64,000 nucleotides of DNA from assembly GCA_020402945.1 (NCBI GenBank), contig JADBYQ010000006.1, positions 1 through 64,000 of the forward strand, in the 5' to 3' direction. The position numbers and the translations under genes were made by a program. Within the stretch, counting starts at the first letter, position 1. The number at the start of each line of letters is the position of its first letter. Shown here piece by piece: positions 10,892-21,587 of the stretch. This stretch comes from Cytophagales bacterium (GTDB lineage Bacteria; Bacteroidota; Bacteroidia; Cytophagales; Cyclobacteriaceae). Under the pieces are notes generated by a model that worked only from the letters and a program-made list of their open reading frames with translations, was not told the DNA's origin and did not search any database.

Positions 10892-11902
10892 ATGCCACAG
10901 CTCACGATTCTCATGCCTGCATTCAATGCAGCCCCTTACATTAAAGAGGCAGTGAACAGTCTGTTGTCTCAATCCTTTTCAGATTTTGACCTTTGGATTA
11001 TTAACGATGCTTCCACAGACGAAACACTAGACATTATTAATTCATTTAAGGATCAGCGTATCAAAACAATAACTAACGAAGTGAATCAAGGGAGAGTACG
11101 AACGATCAACAAGCTAGTCAATGAGATTCAATCGCCTTATTTTGCCATTACTGATGCAGACGATGTGTCTCACCCCGAACGTCTTGAGAAGCAGGTTGAG
11201 TTACTAAATCATGATTCTACATTGATGATGTGTGGAACTTCGTTTTGGGCCGTGGATGAGAAAGGATTTTTGGTTCGTAAAATGTCACTTCTACAAGATA
11301 TAAAGGCGTTGCGGAAAGCAGCATTGGAGCAATCTCAGTTTTTGGGACCAACCACCATTATGCGCCACGAGGTAATCAATAAATTCCCGCATTTCTACAG
11401 AGAATACTTTATCGACAATCATGCAGATGCCGATTTATCTTGCCTCATTTTAGATTCCTTTCCATCTACCAACGTAGCAGTACCTCTGTATTTTTATAGA
11501 ATTGTCAAATCATCGGTTACCCGAAAGAAAGTAACCGTGCGTAATCTTAATTTGCATCGATTAATTGGATTTTTATCATCGCAAAGAAGAACACAAGGGC
11601 AAGATTGTTTGCAACAGAATCTTCCTGAAGAAGCAAATTTATTTTTGTCTAAAGTGCAAGCAGAATATGACCAAGATCCTTCTTTCTTTTTTCGCCATCA
11701 GGCTTTCTTTCTTTTGTATTGGGGACTAAACGATCTAGCTTTCGAGAATGGGCGGCTGGCAATTTCAAAAAGTCCTTTTCGAGCAAAGAACTGGGCTAGC
11801 TTTTTATATATTATTTTTCGGATCGGATTGTTTTATTTAAATCGAAGCGTAAACAAAGTACACTATCGCCAGTTAATGAAGCCACATGAGGGAAGATCAT
11901 AA
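10892..11902 (+). CDS. Glycosyltransferase family 2
   Basis: MPQLTILMPAFNAAPYIKEAVNSLLSQSFSDFDLWIINDASTD, ITDADDVSHPERL. Confidence 0.9.
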   Translation: MPQLTILMPAFNAAPYIKEAVNSLLSQSFSDFDLWIINDASTDETLDIINSFKDQRIKTITNEVNQGRVRTINKLVNEIQSPYFAITDADDVSHPERLEKQVELLNHDSTLMMCGTSFWAVDEKGFLVRKMSLLQDIKALRKAALEQSQFLGPTTIMRHEVINKFPHFYREYFIDNHADADLSCLILDSFPSTNVAVPLYFYRIVKSSVTRKKVTVRNLNLHRLIGFLSSQRRTQGQDCLQQNLPEEANLFLSKVQAEYDQDPSFFFRHQAFFLLYWGLNDLAFENGRLAISKSPFRAKNWASFLYIIFRIGLFYLNRSVNKVHYRQLMKPHEGRS

Positions 11903-13067
11903 AAAGCATATCGCCATTTTAGGCTCAACTGGTTCAATTGGCACACAAGCATTGGATGTCATTGCCGCTCATCCAGAAAAATTTGAAGTAGAAGTGCTGA
12001 CCGCACAAAATAATGCAGATCTACTGATTGAGCAGGCCAAGAAGTTTAAGCCCAATGCAGTCGTCATTGGGAACGAAGACTATTATATGCAAGTGAAAGA
12101 GGCACTCATTCCTCTTGACATCAAAGTCTTTGCTGGTGAGTCAGCACTTGCTTCTGTTGTTCAAATGGACACCATCGATTTAGTGCTTACCGCATTAGTA
12201 GGATATGCCGGGCTCAAACCAACCATTAAGGCAATTGAAGCCGGAAAAACTATTGCGCTGGCTAACAAGGAAACACTGGTAGTCGCTGGCGAACTGGTTA
12301 CTCAATTGGCTCGGTCAAAAGGCGTAAACATCTATCCGGTAGATTCAGAACATTCTGCCATTTTTCAATGCTTGGTGGGTGAGTTCGATAACCCGATAGA
12401 AAAGATTATTTTAACAGCATCGGGTGGCCCTTTTCGAGGAAAGAAAAAGAACGACTTGAAGAATATCACAAAAGCGCAGGCACTAAAACACCCAAATTGG
12501 GTAATGGGCGCCAAAGTTACGATTGACTCAGCCTCTCTAATGAATAAGGGGCTCGAAGTGATCGAGGCAAAATGGCTTTTCGGCCTTCGACCAGAGCAAA
12601 TTGAAGTAGTTGTACACCCCCAATCCATTGTCCATTCGTTAGTTCAATTCCGTGATAGCTCGATCAAAGCCCAACTTGGCTTGCCAGATATGCGTTTGCC
12701 TATTCAATATGCGCTTGGCTATCCGGAACGCTTGAATTCAGACTTCCCCCGATTCAATTTTGCCAGTTATCCGGCACTCACTTTTGAGCCCCCGGATACA
12801 GAAACTTTTCGTAATCTTGCACTCGCTTTTAAAGCTATGGAAAGAGGTGGAAATATGCCTTGTGTGCTAAATGCAGCCAATGAAATAGCGGTAGAGGGGT
12901 TTTTGAATGGTAATATCGGTTTTTTGCAGTTGAGTGAAGTGGTGGAAACCTGCATGGAAAAAATCAGTTATCTCCCAAAACCAGGCCTTGAGGATTATGT
13001 TGAAACGGATAAAGAAACAAGAAGAGTCGCGAGCAATTTTATTCACCAAAGACGATTTTCAAATTAG
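11886..13067 (+). CDS. dxr: 1-deoxy-D-xylulose-5-phosphate reductoisomerase
   Basis: IAILGSTGSIGTQALDVI, LANKETLVVAGELV, PVDSEHSAIFQCL, MGAKVTIDSASLMNKGLEVIEA. Confidence 0.97.
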   Translation: MREDHKKHIAILGSTGSIGTQALDVIAAHPEKFEVEVLTAQNNADLLIEQAKKFKPNAVVIGNEDYYMQVKEALIPLDIKVFAGESALASVVQMDTIDLVLTALVGYAGLKPTIKAIEAGKTIALANKETLVVAGELVTQLARSKGVNIYPVDSEHSAIFQCLVGEFDNPIEKIILTASGGPFRGKKKNDLKNITKAQALKHPNWVMGAKVTIDSASLMNKGLEVIEAKWLFGLRPEQIEVVVHPQSIVHSLVQFRDSSIKAQLGLPDMRLPIQYALGYPERLNSDFPRFNFASYPALTFEPPDTETFRNLALAFKAMERGGNMPCVLNAANEIAVEGFLNGNIGFLQLSEVVETCMEKISYLPKPGLEDYVETDKETRRVASNFIHQRRFSN

Positions 13068-13070
13068 ATT

Positions 13071-14489
13071 ATGGAATTAACGATTAAAATTTCTCAACTG
13101 CTTTTGAGTTTGTCAGTATTAATAGTTGTCCATGAGTGGGGTCATTACGCTTCAGCACGGCTGTTTAAAATCAAAGTTGAAAAATTCTATCTATTCTTTG
13201 ACTTTTTATTTCCAATGGCAAATGTGCTCAACTTCTCTTTGTTGAAGTTTAAGAAGGGTGATACAGAATATGGTCTTGGTTGGTTCCCTCTAGGGGGCTA
13301 TGTGAAAATTGCGGGCATGGTGGACGAAAGTATGGATAAGGAACAAATGAAAGCACCTGCCGAACCTTGGGAATTTCGCTCGAAGCCAGCCTGGCAACGA
13401 CTGATTGTGATGATGGGCGGAATTATTGTGAATGTTGTTGTGGGCGTTCTAATTTTCATCGGGATTACCTATTTTATCGGTGACACAACGCTGCCTAAAG
13501 AGTATGTAAATCGCCATGGTGGAATTCACGCGATGGCTCTTGCTCAGCAGCTAGGCCTAAAAACCGGTGACCAGATTATTAAGATCAACGGCAATGACTA
13601 TCAAAATTTTGACGACCTATTAAAACCGGGTTTTATGTTGTCCGAAAATGCCAGTTACACGGTATTGAGAGAGGGTCAAGAAGTAAAAATACCGATCCCT
13701 GGGAATTTTATTGAAAATTTTAACTCGAAAGAAACAGCATCCAAATTCATCTCCTATCGAATACCTGCAATAGTTGGCAAAATTGAGGAAAAAGTGACTT
13801 CTGTTTACGATGAAAAGGGCGAAGTGATAAAGGCCAAAGAATCAAATGAATCAATCGCAAAAAAAATTGGTCTAAAGGCTGGCGATAAATTCGTTGAAAT
13901 AGATGGCAAGCCGATATCTTATTTTGATGAACTTTCGGAAATTGTAAAAAGCGGCCCACGTGACTCAATTTCATTTAAAATCAAACGAGGAGATCAAATT
14001 CTGACTTTTAGTGAGTCTTTCAAAAATCAAACGATGATTGGGTTCGCTCCTAGGAACATTGGGAAGGAAGAATTTGCAGTTATCAATTATGGTCTTACAG
14101 AATCAATACCACTTGGTACATCACGAGCCTTCGGAGTAGTGTTACTCCAAATTAAGGCCTTCGGCAAACTGTTAACAGGAAAATTGGATCCGAGGAAGTC
14201 ACTTTCCGGGCCTGTTGCTCTGGTTGGGATGTTCGGTCCAGTGTGGGATTGGGAAGCCTTCTGGCGCATGACCGGATTGCTGTCCATGGTGTTAGCATTT
14301 ATGAACTTCTTGCCTATACCTGCACTAGATGGTGGATATGTTATGTTCTTGCTTTACGAAATGATCAGTGGTCGCGAGCCTTCTGAAAAATTCTTTGAGA
14401 ACGCCATCAAAGTGGGAATGGCCATTCTATTATTGCTGATGGTCTTTGTATTTTACAACGATATCGCCAAACTTTTTACAGGCGGCTAA
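13071..14489 (+). CDS. rseP: RseP-like site-2 zinc metalloprotease
   Basis: VVHEWGHYASA (HExxH), PDZ regions, FLPIPALDGG; downstream of dxr. Confidence 0.95.
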   Translation: MELTIKISQLLLSLSVLIVVHEWGHYASARLFKIKVEKFYLFFDFLFPMANVLNFSLLKFKKGDTEYGLGWFPLGGYVKIAGMVDESMDKEQMKAPAEPWEFRSKPAWQRLIVMMGGIIVNVVVGVLIFIGITYFIGDTTLPKEYVNRHGGIHAMALAQQLGLKTGDQIIKINGNDYQNFDDLLKPGFMLSENASYTVLREGQEVKIPIPGNFIENFNSKETASKFISYRIPAIVGKIEEKVTSVYDEKGEVIKAKESNESIAKKIGLKAGDKFVEIDGKPISYFDELSEIVKSGPRDSISFKIKRGDQILTFSESFKNQTMIGFAPRNIGKEEFAVINYGLTESIPLGTSRAFGVVLLQIKAFGKLLTGKLDPRKSLSGPVALVGMFGPVWDWEAFWRMTGLLSMVLAFMNFLPIPALDGGYVMFLLYEMISGREPSEKFFENAIKVGMAILLLLMVFVFYNDIAKLFTGG

Positions 14490-14544
14490 AACTACTCGCT
14501 CTTAATGGCAGTGATTCGATGATTGGCCTTTCCTATATTTGAAA

Positions 14545-15417
14545 GTGAACCGGGAGAAAATAGCCATTCGAACCACCTATTTCAGTATTGCCGGTAACAC
14601 CGCCATGGCCCTTCTTAAAGGGTTGGCTGGTTTCTTTGGAAACTCTTACGCGCTTATTGCGGACGCCATTGAGTCCACCACCGATATTTTCTCGTCTATT
14701 TTGGTTTTGATAGGGTTAAAGTATTCGAACCGCCCACCCGATAAAAATCACCCCTATGGCCATGGGCGAATTGAGCCGCTCACGACTTTTCTGGTCGTTG
14801 GTTTTTTAATCACCTCCGCTACCATTATTGCTTATGAAAGTATTCTGCACATCGGCACGCCTCATGATTTGCCCGAGCCCTATACACTTTTTATTCTTGG
14901 CGCAATCATTCTTTGGAAGGAGATCAGCTACCGTTTGGTGTTGAAAAAAAGCATTGAAACTAAAAGTTCTTCTCTCCGTGCCGATGCGTGGCATCACCGT
15001 AGCGATGCCATCACTTCTATGGCTGCTTTTGTCGGCATCTCTATTGCACTTTATTTTGGAAAGGGCTACGAATCAGCAGACGACTGGGCAGCACTGTTTG
15101 CTTCCGGTTTTATTTTATACAATAGCTATCTCATCTTCCGACCTGCGTTAGGAGAAATTCTGGATGAGCATGTTTACGATGATCTGGTTGAGGAAATCAG
15201 AATAATTTCACTACAGGTGAACGGAATAATTGCTACTGAAAAATGTTTCATCCGCAAAACAGGCATGAAATATCAGGTGGATTTGCATGCGATTGTTGAC
15301 GGGCTCTTGACTGTAAAAGAAGGGCACGCTATTGCCCATCAACTGAAGGACACTTTGCGTGAACAACTACCGCAACTGGATCATGTATTGATTCACGTTG
15401 AACCGAATAGGTTGTAA
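14545..15417 (+). CDS. Cation diffusion facilitator (CDF) transporter
   Basis: NSYALIADAIESTTDIFSS, HPYGHGRIEPL, DAWHHRSDAITS; ORF track starts at TTG 14539, GTG 14545 preferred. Confidence 0.92.
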   Translation: MNREKIAIRTTYFSIAGNTAMALLKGLAGFFGNSYALIADAIESTTDIFSSILVLIGLKYSNRPPDKNHPYGHGRIEPLTTFLVVGFLITSATIIAYESILHIGTPHDLPEPYTLFILGAIILWKEISYRLVLKKSIETKSSSLRADAWHHRSDAITSMAAFVGISIALYFGKGYESADDWAALFASGFILYNSYLIFRPALGEILDEHVYDDLVEEIRIISLQVNGIIATEKCFIRKTGMKYQVDLHAIVDGLLTVKEGHAIAHQLKDTLREQLPQLDHVLIHVEPNRL

Positions 15418-15454
15418 CGTGAATGAGAAACCGACAAAACGAAGACTAATTTAT

Positions 15455-17545
15455 TCAGGATTGATTGGGTACGAACAACGTAATTTCAGTGCCCTGATTT
15501 AACACAGAAGAGAGCTTTACGCTTCCACCTAGTTTTTCGATAGCAATCTTAACCAAATAGAGACCTAAGCCGTTGCCAGTCGATTTTTCGTGGGCTCTGA
15601 AAAACATATCGAATACCGGTTTTTGATAGGCCAAATCTATGCCCGCTCCGTTGTCTTGCACTTTGATAATGCAATTGAAAAGTTGGTATTCTACGGAGAT
15701 GCGAATAAGTACGTTGGGGCCGCCATACTGAACCGAGTTTTCAAAAATGCTTCCCAAAATCATTTTTAGTAAGTAGCTATTGCTTTTGATTACTGGCAAC
15801 GTAGTGGGCAGATTCAACTGAACGTTTGAATCCACCAAACCGTATTCATTGAGAGTTGCCTTCGATACCTCTCTGATTAATTCCGCAATGTCCGTAGGCT
15901 CGTTCTCCGTCCGTTCGCTACGGCAAAAACTGATCGCAATCAATTTCTTCAGCATGCGATCTAAATCTAAAACGGTCTTGCTGATGTGAGCCATCATGGA
16001 TTGTATCGCTTCGACACTTTTTTCTTTTGCGACCAGGTTACTGATGCCCAAAATGGTCATCAACGGTCTGCGAAGGTCATGGGATGTTCGATACAAAAAT
16101 GTATCTAGGTCGCGCATGGTCGCGTTGAGTGCCTCTGTTCGATGCAACACTAATTTCTCTAACTGTTTGTTCAATTCATTAATGGAAGTCGATTGCTGAG
16201 AGAGTTCTTGGTTGACCTCTTCGAGCTCATTCGTTTTTTGTTGTAGAATATTGAGCGCGTTCTGCAACTGTTTGGTCTTGTCTTCAACTTGTACCTTCAA
16301 ATTTTCATTTTGCTGCTCAACCAATTTCCGTTGCTCTTCTTTCATTTGATCAACTCCTTGCTGGAGCGATCTCACCCGATAGGTGGCTGCCACTGAAAAA
16401 ATAATCACCTGGATGAGTATGCCCACTAAATAAGGCGTATCAGGCCCCAGAAAATTAATGTTCGCAAAAAATACAGACCGAAGTTCAGCGTAGAATGTGG
16501 TGACAATAGAGACAAGCAGCGCTACGGAAACAATGATTGCGCCTTGCCTTCTTTTCCAAATGGAGCTTGCCATCACAATTATAAAAGTTAAGTATTCAAA
16601 ATACCTTCGTTCAAAAAAGAAGAGCGACTGATCGGTAGCAACAGAAAAAATCCAGGAAAGTAAAATAAAGAGAGAGAAAATACCCAGCAGGTAGAATTCC
16701 CAATTGCGCCAACCTAACTTTAAAAAAGTCACTAAAAAAAAGGCCACAATAATAGGTGTAAGGTGCGCCAGATGAAGGCCTAGGGGTAGCTCAAAAGCCT
16801 GCCAGCCGACAAATAAATAATTGGTGGTAATGCCATGTATGTTTGCGACCAGCAACGATATCACGATAAAGTAAATGGCCAAAATAAAAGAAGTCCTCTG
16901 CCGATCGAAGAAAAAAAGCACAAGATTGTAGAAAAACAAAATACCGGTTACTCCTAAAATCAACATTACCAGAAGTTGGTTGCCAATGTATTTTCGGTAG
17001 GCATGTGCCGATTCATCTAGCTCTACTTTTGATAAAAACGAAAACCGCTGGGCATAATACCTCATAATGGGTTGCGTGATATTCGTTCTAAAAATAAACG
17101 TCTTTGTTTGCCCGGGTTGGATCACAATAGGAAAACTAAGCAATCGATGTAACGAAAGCGGCCGATCAAGTACCGGATGATTGGTACCGGAAATAGCAGC
17201 GGTCCATCCGCTGCTATTTTGTTCGAATAGTACGGCCTCGTTCCACTGATCGATAGTGATGACAAATTGATCTGCATTTGTATTGTTAGTCACTTGCAAC
17301 TTTGTCCAAAACACTATGTTTTGGTGTGAATAGTATTTTGACGGAACTTGGCTGGAAAACTCTCCTTGCAAAATAGTTTGCAATTCCTTACCCGTTGAAT
17401 CGACCTGATAGGCAAGATACTGGTATACCTGCATACTTTTATCGATCGACTGAATTGAAAAAACTTGTGAAACGCCAACGCGAGCTGATGTCACCATCAA
17501 AATAGAAATCAAGAGGAGCGTACTCCTGGTGTTGAGGCCAATCAT
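15455..17545 (-). CDS. 7TMR-DISM sensor histidine kinase
   Basis: DISM extracellular region, 7 TM helices, coiled coil, RTSHDLRRPLMTILGISNL H-box, DNGAGID...GNGLGLYLVKIAIEKLGG HATPase. Confidence 0.9.
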   Translation of the reverse strand: MIGLNTRSTLLLISILMVTSARVGVSQVFSIQSIDKSMQVYQYLAYQVDSTGKELQTILQGEFSSQVPSKYYSHQNIVFWTKLQVTNNTNADQFVITIDQWNEAVLFEQNSSGWTAAISGTNHPVLDRPLSLHRLLSFPIVIQPGQTKTFIFRTNITQPIMRYYAQRFSFLSKVELDESAHAYRKYIGNQLLVMLILGVTGILFFYNLVLFFFDRQRTSFILAIYFIVISLLVANIHGITTNYLFVGWQAFELPLGLHLAHLTPIIVAFFLVTFLKLGWRNWEFYLLGIFSLFILLSWIFSVATDQSLFFFERRYFEYLTFIIVMASSIWKRRQGAIIVSVALLVSIVTTFYAELRSVFFANINFLGPDTPYLVGILIQVIIFSVAATYRVRSLQQGVDQMKEEQRKLVEQQNENLKVQVEDKTKQLQNALNILQQKTNELEEVNQELSQQSTSINELNKQLEKLVLHRTEALNATMRDLDTFLYRTSHDLRRPLMTILGISNLVAKEKSVEAIQSMMAHISKTVLDLDRMLKKLIAISFCRSERTENEPTDIAELIREVSKATLNEYGLVDSNVQLNLPTTLPVIKSNSYLLKMILGSIFENSVQYGGPNVLIRISVEYQLFNCIIKVQDNGAGIDLAYQKPVFDMFFRAHEKSTGNGLGLYLVKIAIEKLGGSVKLSSVLNQGTEITLFVPNQS

Positions 17546-17708
17546 AAGATCACAAACTTAACGACTTACAGACCTATTTAGGCTTCTTTGCTAAAATTGT
17601 TACATCTTCTCCGGCACATGAACGACTAATGGACGGTTCCGCATACACTTGTGATTGTATCGACTCTAGGGTGTATATTATTAGTTTCTCGGGGTCAACT
17701 TTAAGTCA

Positions 17709-18269
17709 CTAGTTGCTATATGAGTGCCCTGCTTTTATCCATTCTAGGATTTTACTTCTCTCTTCTTGGGGAATTAACCCCGCTTGTGGCATAGGCGAAG
17801 GTATACCTTGCAAGGCTCTTGCGTCAATTCTTTGCCAATGGTTTAAAATATCACAAACACTAGTAAAATCCAAACCACCATGTGGGTTATTTCCTGAATG
17901 ACAACTTGCGCAACGATTGGTCAAAATTTGCCTCACCTGTTTGAATGTAATGCCTTGGGCAATAGTGTCTAGATTAACTTCTCTTACTGCTTCACAACCG
18001 CTTCCATCCTTCAAGACCAAACTATGACTGCCCACTTTTACATTTAGAAATATCGGTTGATTTTGAAAAGGCTGATTATCCATTCTGTATTGATATTCTG
18101 CACCCAGAGGCTCCGTAACTTGAATAGAACCGCTATATGTACAGGGGTGAGAGGCAACTGTCGCAACTGCAATTGTTACTTGTAAGTTGCATGTAACATC
18201 GTTATTTGTACAAGAAAATATGCCCCCTAACGATAGCAGATTCAATAAAAGCAGCTTAGTTATTTTCAC
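17709..18269 (-). CDS. Lipoprotein with c-type heme motif
   Basis: Lipobox-like GGIFSCTN; ILTNRCASCHSGNNPHGGLDF single CxxCH. Confidence 0.7.
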   Translation of the reverse strand: MKITKLLLLNLLSLGGIFSCTNNDVTCNLQVTIAVATVASHPCTYSGSIQVTEPLGAEYQYRMDNQPFQNQPIFLNVKVGSHSLVLKDGSGCEAVREVNLDTIAQGITFKQVRQILTNRCASCHSGNNPHGGLDFTSVCDILNHWQRIDARALQGIPSPMPQAGLIPQEERSKILEWIKAGHSYSN

Positions 18270-20043
18270 TACTGTCGGTTAAAGTTTTTAGGAAATTTAT
18301 GATGTCTTGCTTCTCACTTTCCGTTAGTTGTAAATTATCAAAGGGAAGGGTTTGGTACCGTAAGTTCAATCCTATACCATTTCCACCACCTAATTCATAA
18401 AATTTAATCACATCTTCCAACGTATTGTAAACCCCATTGTGCATATAGGGTGCTGTTTTCTCAATATTTCTGACGGTAGGAGTTTTAAATGAAAATTTGA
18501 GTTGCTCTATTTGATTAAATTTATATCTGCCTTCATCAGAATCAATGACGGCATTTTTCCACGCGATATTTTTAGGCACCCCAATAACTTCTGACTCTGT
18601 ATTGTTGTACCAAGGTGGAACTGTGCCATTGTAAACTGGAATGAAGTGGCAGGTAGCGCATTTGGCTTTTCCTGAAAACAAATTAAAACCTATGGTTTCA
18701 CTTTCGGTAAGTATTGCTTTCCCTGCAAAGTAATGATCTACCTTGGCGCTAAAAGGCATCAAACTTCTTACATAAGACGCTATGGCATTTCTAATTTCGT
18801 AAGGCGTTATTTCCTTTTTATCTGGAAACGCCTTTGAAAACATCAAAGTTGTTTCCTTGTTTTTTGAAACTTTCTCTAAGATTTCTTTTGGGGAAAGATC
18901 AAATTCATCAGGGCTTTTCATTACACTTTCTATTTGATTTTCTAAATCTTGCGAACGTAAATCATAAAAAAAGGCCTTTTGAAAAGCTGAATACAATAAT
19001 GTTGGAGAATTTCGTTTAAACGCGTTACCGTGAATATTGGATACCGAAGCTTTTTTGCCATCTGTAAAAGATTTCTCTGCATTGTGACAAGTGGCGCAAC
19101 TCAAGCTATTGCTTCTTGACAAGCTTGCGTCATTAAATAATACTTTGCCTAAAGCCACTTTTTCCTCAGTAGATTTTGATTCTGCAAAAGGTGAAAAAGC
19201 ATCAGGATTCAGGTTTTTCCCTTGCATCAAATCCGCTAAATGACCATAGAAAACCTTACCTTCAAATAAACTTGGTGACTTTTCAATAACAATTCTAAAA
19301 TTCTTTTCTAAAGAAATACTCAATGGCATCAAATGGTTTTTAATAAAATGTAACCGATTGAAGCTATTAAAATCATTATTGTTACTAAGGTATTGCTTGG
19401 TCTTCTCTAATGATTCCGTAAAGCCAGCATTGACTTTTTCATTATTTATTTCGCAATATTTCCTATAATACTCTTCTATTCCTTCAATGGAATGTTTAGC
19501 TTCAGCTATTGAACTAAGTGCCACTGGAGAATCAAAACCAGTAATACCCAAAACGGCAATTCGGATGATTTGATGTTGAATCAGTTCATAGAAATGGTGA
19601 TTTTGAATGGGTAAATCTTTAAAATTTTGCTGAACAAATTTTAAATCGGTTTCTAAAATGCGCACTTGAGTTTTTAACTCAACTAAGTCTACACCTTCGC
19701 TGAAAACAATTTCTTCAATAACCTGAAATCCAACGGCCTCATTTACAACATTATCATCCGTTTTTATCTCAGGTAAGGCAGGCCCATTAATTCTGCGAGC
19801 AAGACCTTGAAAATAATACTCAACAAAAGGCTCTATTTTTTTATACTCTTCTCTACTCCTTTTAAAATGTTGGATTAGCGCTTCTTCGTCTTTTGTTTTC
19901 TCCAAGTTGCCCAAAGTGCCAATTAGAGTATCTATTTTTTCTGAAATATCAGTATGTAGTTTACTTTCTAAAGTCTGATGTCTTTTATCTACACATGAAA
20001 AGCTAAAAGCCAAAATAAATAGCAAAAGTATAGTTCTGTTCAT
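18256..20043 (-). CDS. Di-heme cytochrome c peroxidase (MauG/CCP family) with N-terminal helical imelysin-like region
   Basis: Two CxxCH (SCATCHNAEKSFTDG, CATCHFIPVYNG), PYMHNGVYNTLEDVIKFYELGGG; ~270-aa helical N-terminus with FKRSREEYKKIEPFVEYYFQGLARRINGPALPE. Confidence 0.88.
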   Translation of the reverse strand: MNRTILLLFILAFSFSCVDKRHQTLESKLHTDISEKIDTLIGTLGNLEKTKDEEALIQHFKRSREEYKKIEPFVEYYFQGLARRINGPALPEIKTDDNVVNEAVGFQVIEEIVFSEGVDLVELKTQVRILETDLKFVQQNFKDLPIQNHHFYELIQHQIIRIAVLGITGFDSPVALSSIAEAKHSIEGIEEYYRKYCEINNEKVNAGFTESLEKTKQYLSNNNDFNSFNRLHFIKNHLMPLSISLEKNFRIVIEKSPSLFEGKVFYGHLADLMQGKNLNPDAFSPFAESKSTEEKVALGKVLFNDASLSRSNSLSCATCHNAEKSFTDGKKASVSNIHGNAFKRNSPTLLYSAFQKAFFYDLRSQDLENQIESVMKSPDEFDLSPKEILEKVSKNKETTLMFSKAFPDKKEITPYEIRNAIASYVRSLMPFSAKVDHYFAGKAILTESETIGFNLFSGKAKCATCHFIPVYNGTVPPWYNNTESEVIGVPKNIAWKNAVIDSDEGRYKFNQIEQLKFSFKTPTVRNIEKTAPYMHNGVYNTLEDVIKFYELGGGNGIGLNLRYQTLPFDNLQLTESEKQDIINFLKTLTDSSENN

Positions 20044-20077
20044 TTGATTTACGTTCGTTTATTCATAAAACAAAAAA

Positions 20078-20100
20078 CCCTTCACCTTGTTGGTGAAGGG
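20078..20100 (-). terminator. Rho-independent terminator downstream of 20124..21587
   Basis: Minus strand CCCTTCACC-AACAA-GGTGAAGGG followed by TTTTTTG. Confidence 0.88.
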
Positions 20101-20123
20101 CTCATTGTATACATAATCACTTT

Positions 20124-21587
20124 CTACCTAGGAACACCTTTCAATATAAGTGTTTGTCCACCTGATTTGTAAGACTGTACAGAAGTAGCTTTGCTCGGGT
20201 TTAAAAATTTGTCGCCTTCTACCCATGTATGAGTGTGTATATTGATCGTAAATGTACCAGCAACTCCTACCACGTCAGAAATATCTTCCATTGCCCCATG
20301 CTCCCAAATTCCCTTTTTCAGTTGATTGGCACCGGCAGGATTATATTTTGTATTTAAGAAATTGGCATCTCCATGTGTCATATCCATAAATACTTTCTTT
20401 GTGGCCGTACCAATGTTGTACTGCCAAATTAAAGAGTTGTGTGTAGCTTCAGGCCAAAACGAATCTCCATCTTCCTGAATATAAACATAGTTTTCGGTAA
20501 CACAAAGATTGTCGGGGTTAATGATATCGTTTCCTTTTACGTTAGCACCTGAAGGAGAGACATCGCCATCGGCAACAATTTTTAATACGCCTTTTAGTGG
20601 ATCGGTAGCATCTAATTTTAATTGATATACCCTGCCCATATATGTTTTTTCTGTACTACCACTTACGCCAGTTGCAACAAAATACAACTCTCTGTTATTC
20701 GAAGCAGAGCCCTTACGGTAATCTAAATCTTCAACACGAGCAAATTGAATGCTTTTTAAAGACGCGTTTAAATTCTCGATTTCAGAGCCAGTTAAATTTT
20801 TAGCGTTCGGAACCTCTACAAACTCAACGTTATAGTTATTATTCCAGGTGATTGCTGTTTCAATTTGATTTTGGTCAACTCTTCTTAGCACGTATAGTTT
20901 TCCATTGTCTAAATCACCAACCGTATTAGAAACATATAGATATACTTGACCGTTACCGGCATCTTCTCCCAAAATAATGACCGTTTTACCAGGATACGCG
21001 ACTTTAGTTAATGGCACAGCATTCTCGCCACTAAATTTTCCTAAGGCAGGTTTTACTCTCGAATTGTCTGATGGGTTTGCAGGTGCAATAGGGTCAATCG
21101 CATGTGTCATTGCATTCACGTTAGATTCACCAGTACTTAAAAAAGTGGGGCCGAATCCATGAATTTCAGGTGTTGCCATTGTACCTGAACACAATCTAAA
21201 CAAACCACCATCGGTATTAACAATGTACTCGCCTTTAACTATGTCTAATTTTTTGTCCAAATACAATCTAGAAATTGCCCAAGTGTTTTCATGGTTAGTA
21301 ACCATAATGTAACCACTGCCATCTGGGTTTTTGATAAATCCTTGACCATCAGGGGCGCCACCAAAAATCATATCGTTTGAATTTGGAATAGCATCTTCAC
21401 TACTAACTAGCGTAAACACTCCAACATCTGAAAACTCTGATCCCATTTTTACAAAGGATGGGGTTATGGAGCGATTTTTAAATTCTACCGTCACAGCAGG
21501 AGTACTATCATCTTTGTTACAAGAAACGAAACACGAAGCAGCTAATACTGTAGCTATAGCCATCGTTACATAACTTTTTGTTGCCAT
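20124..21587 (-). CDS. Lipoprotein, PhoX/DUF839-like beta-propeller (tentative alkaline phosphatase)
   Basis: Lipobox FVSCNKDD; VTNHENTWAISRLYLD, NPDNLCVTENYVYIQEDGD resemble the PhoX/DUF839 family. Confidence 0.6.
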   Translation of the reverse strand: MATKSYVTMAIATVLAASCFVSCNKDDSTPAVTVEFKNRSITPSFVKMGSEFSDVGVFTLVSSEDAIPNSNDMIFGGAPDGQGFIKNPDGSGYIMVTNHENTWAISRLYLDKKLDIVKGEYIVNTDGGLFRLCSGTMATPEIHGFGPTFLSTGESNVNAMTHAIDPIAPANPSDNSRVKPALGKFSGENAVPLTKVAYPGKTVIILGEDAGNGQVYLYVSNTVGDLDNGKLYVLRRVDQNQIETAITWNNNYNVEFVEVPNAKNLTGSEIENLNASLKSIQFARVEDLDYRKGSASNNRELYFVATGVSGSTEKTYMGRVYQLKLDATDPLKGVLKIVADGDVSPSGANVKGNDIINPDNLCVTENYVYIQEDGDSFWPEATHNSLIWQYNIGTATKKVFMDMTHGDANFLNTKYNPAGANQLKKGIWEHGAMEDISDVVGVAGTFTINIHTHTWVEGDKFLNPSKATSVQSYKSGGQTLILKGVPR

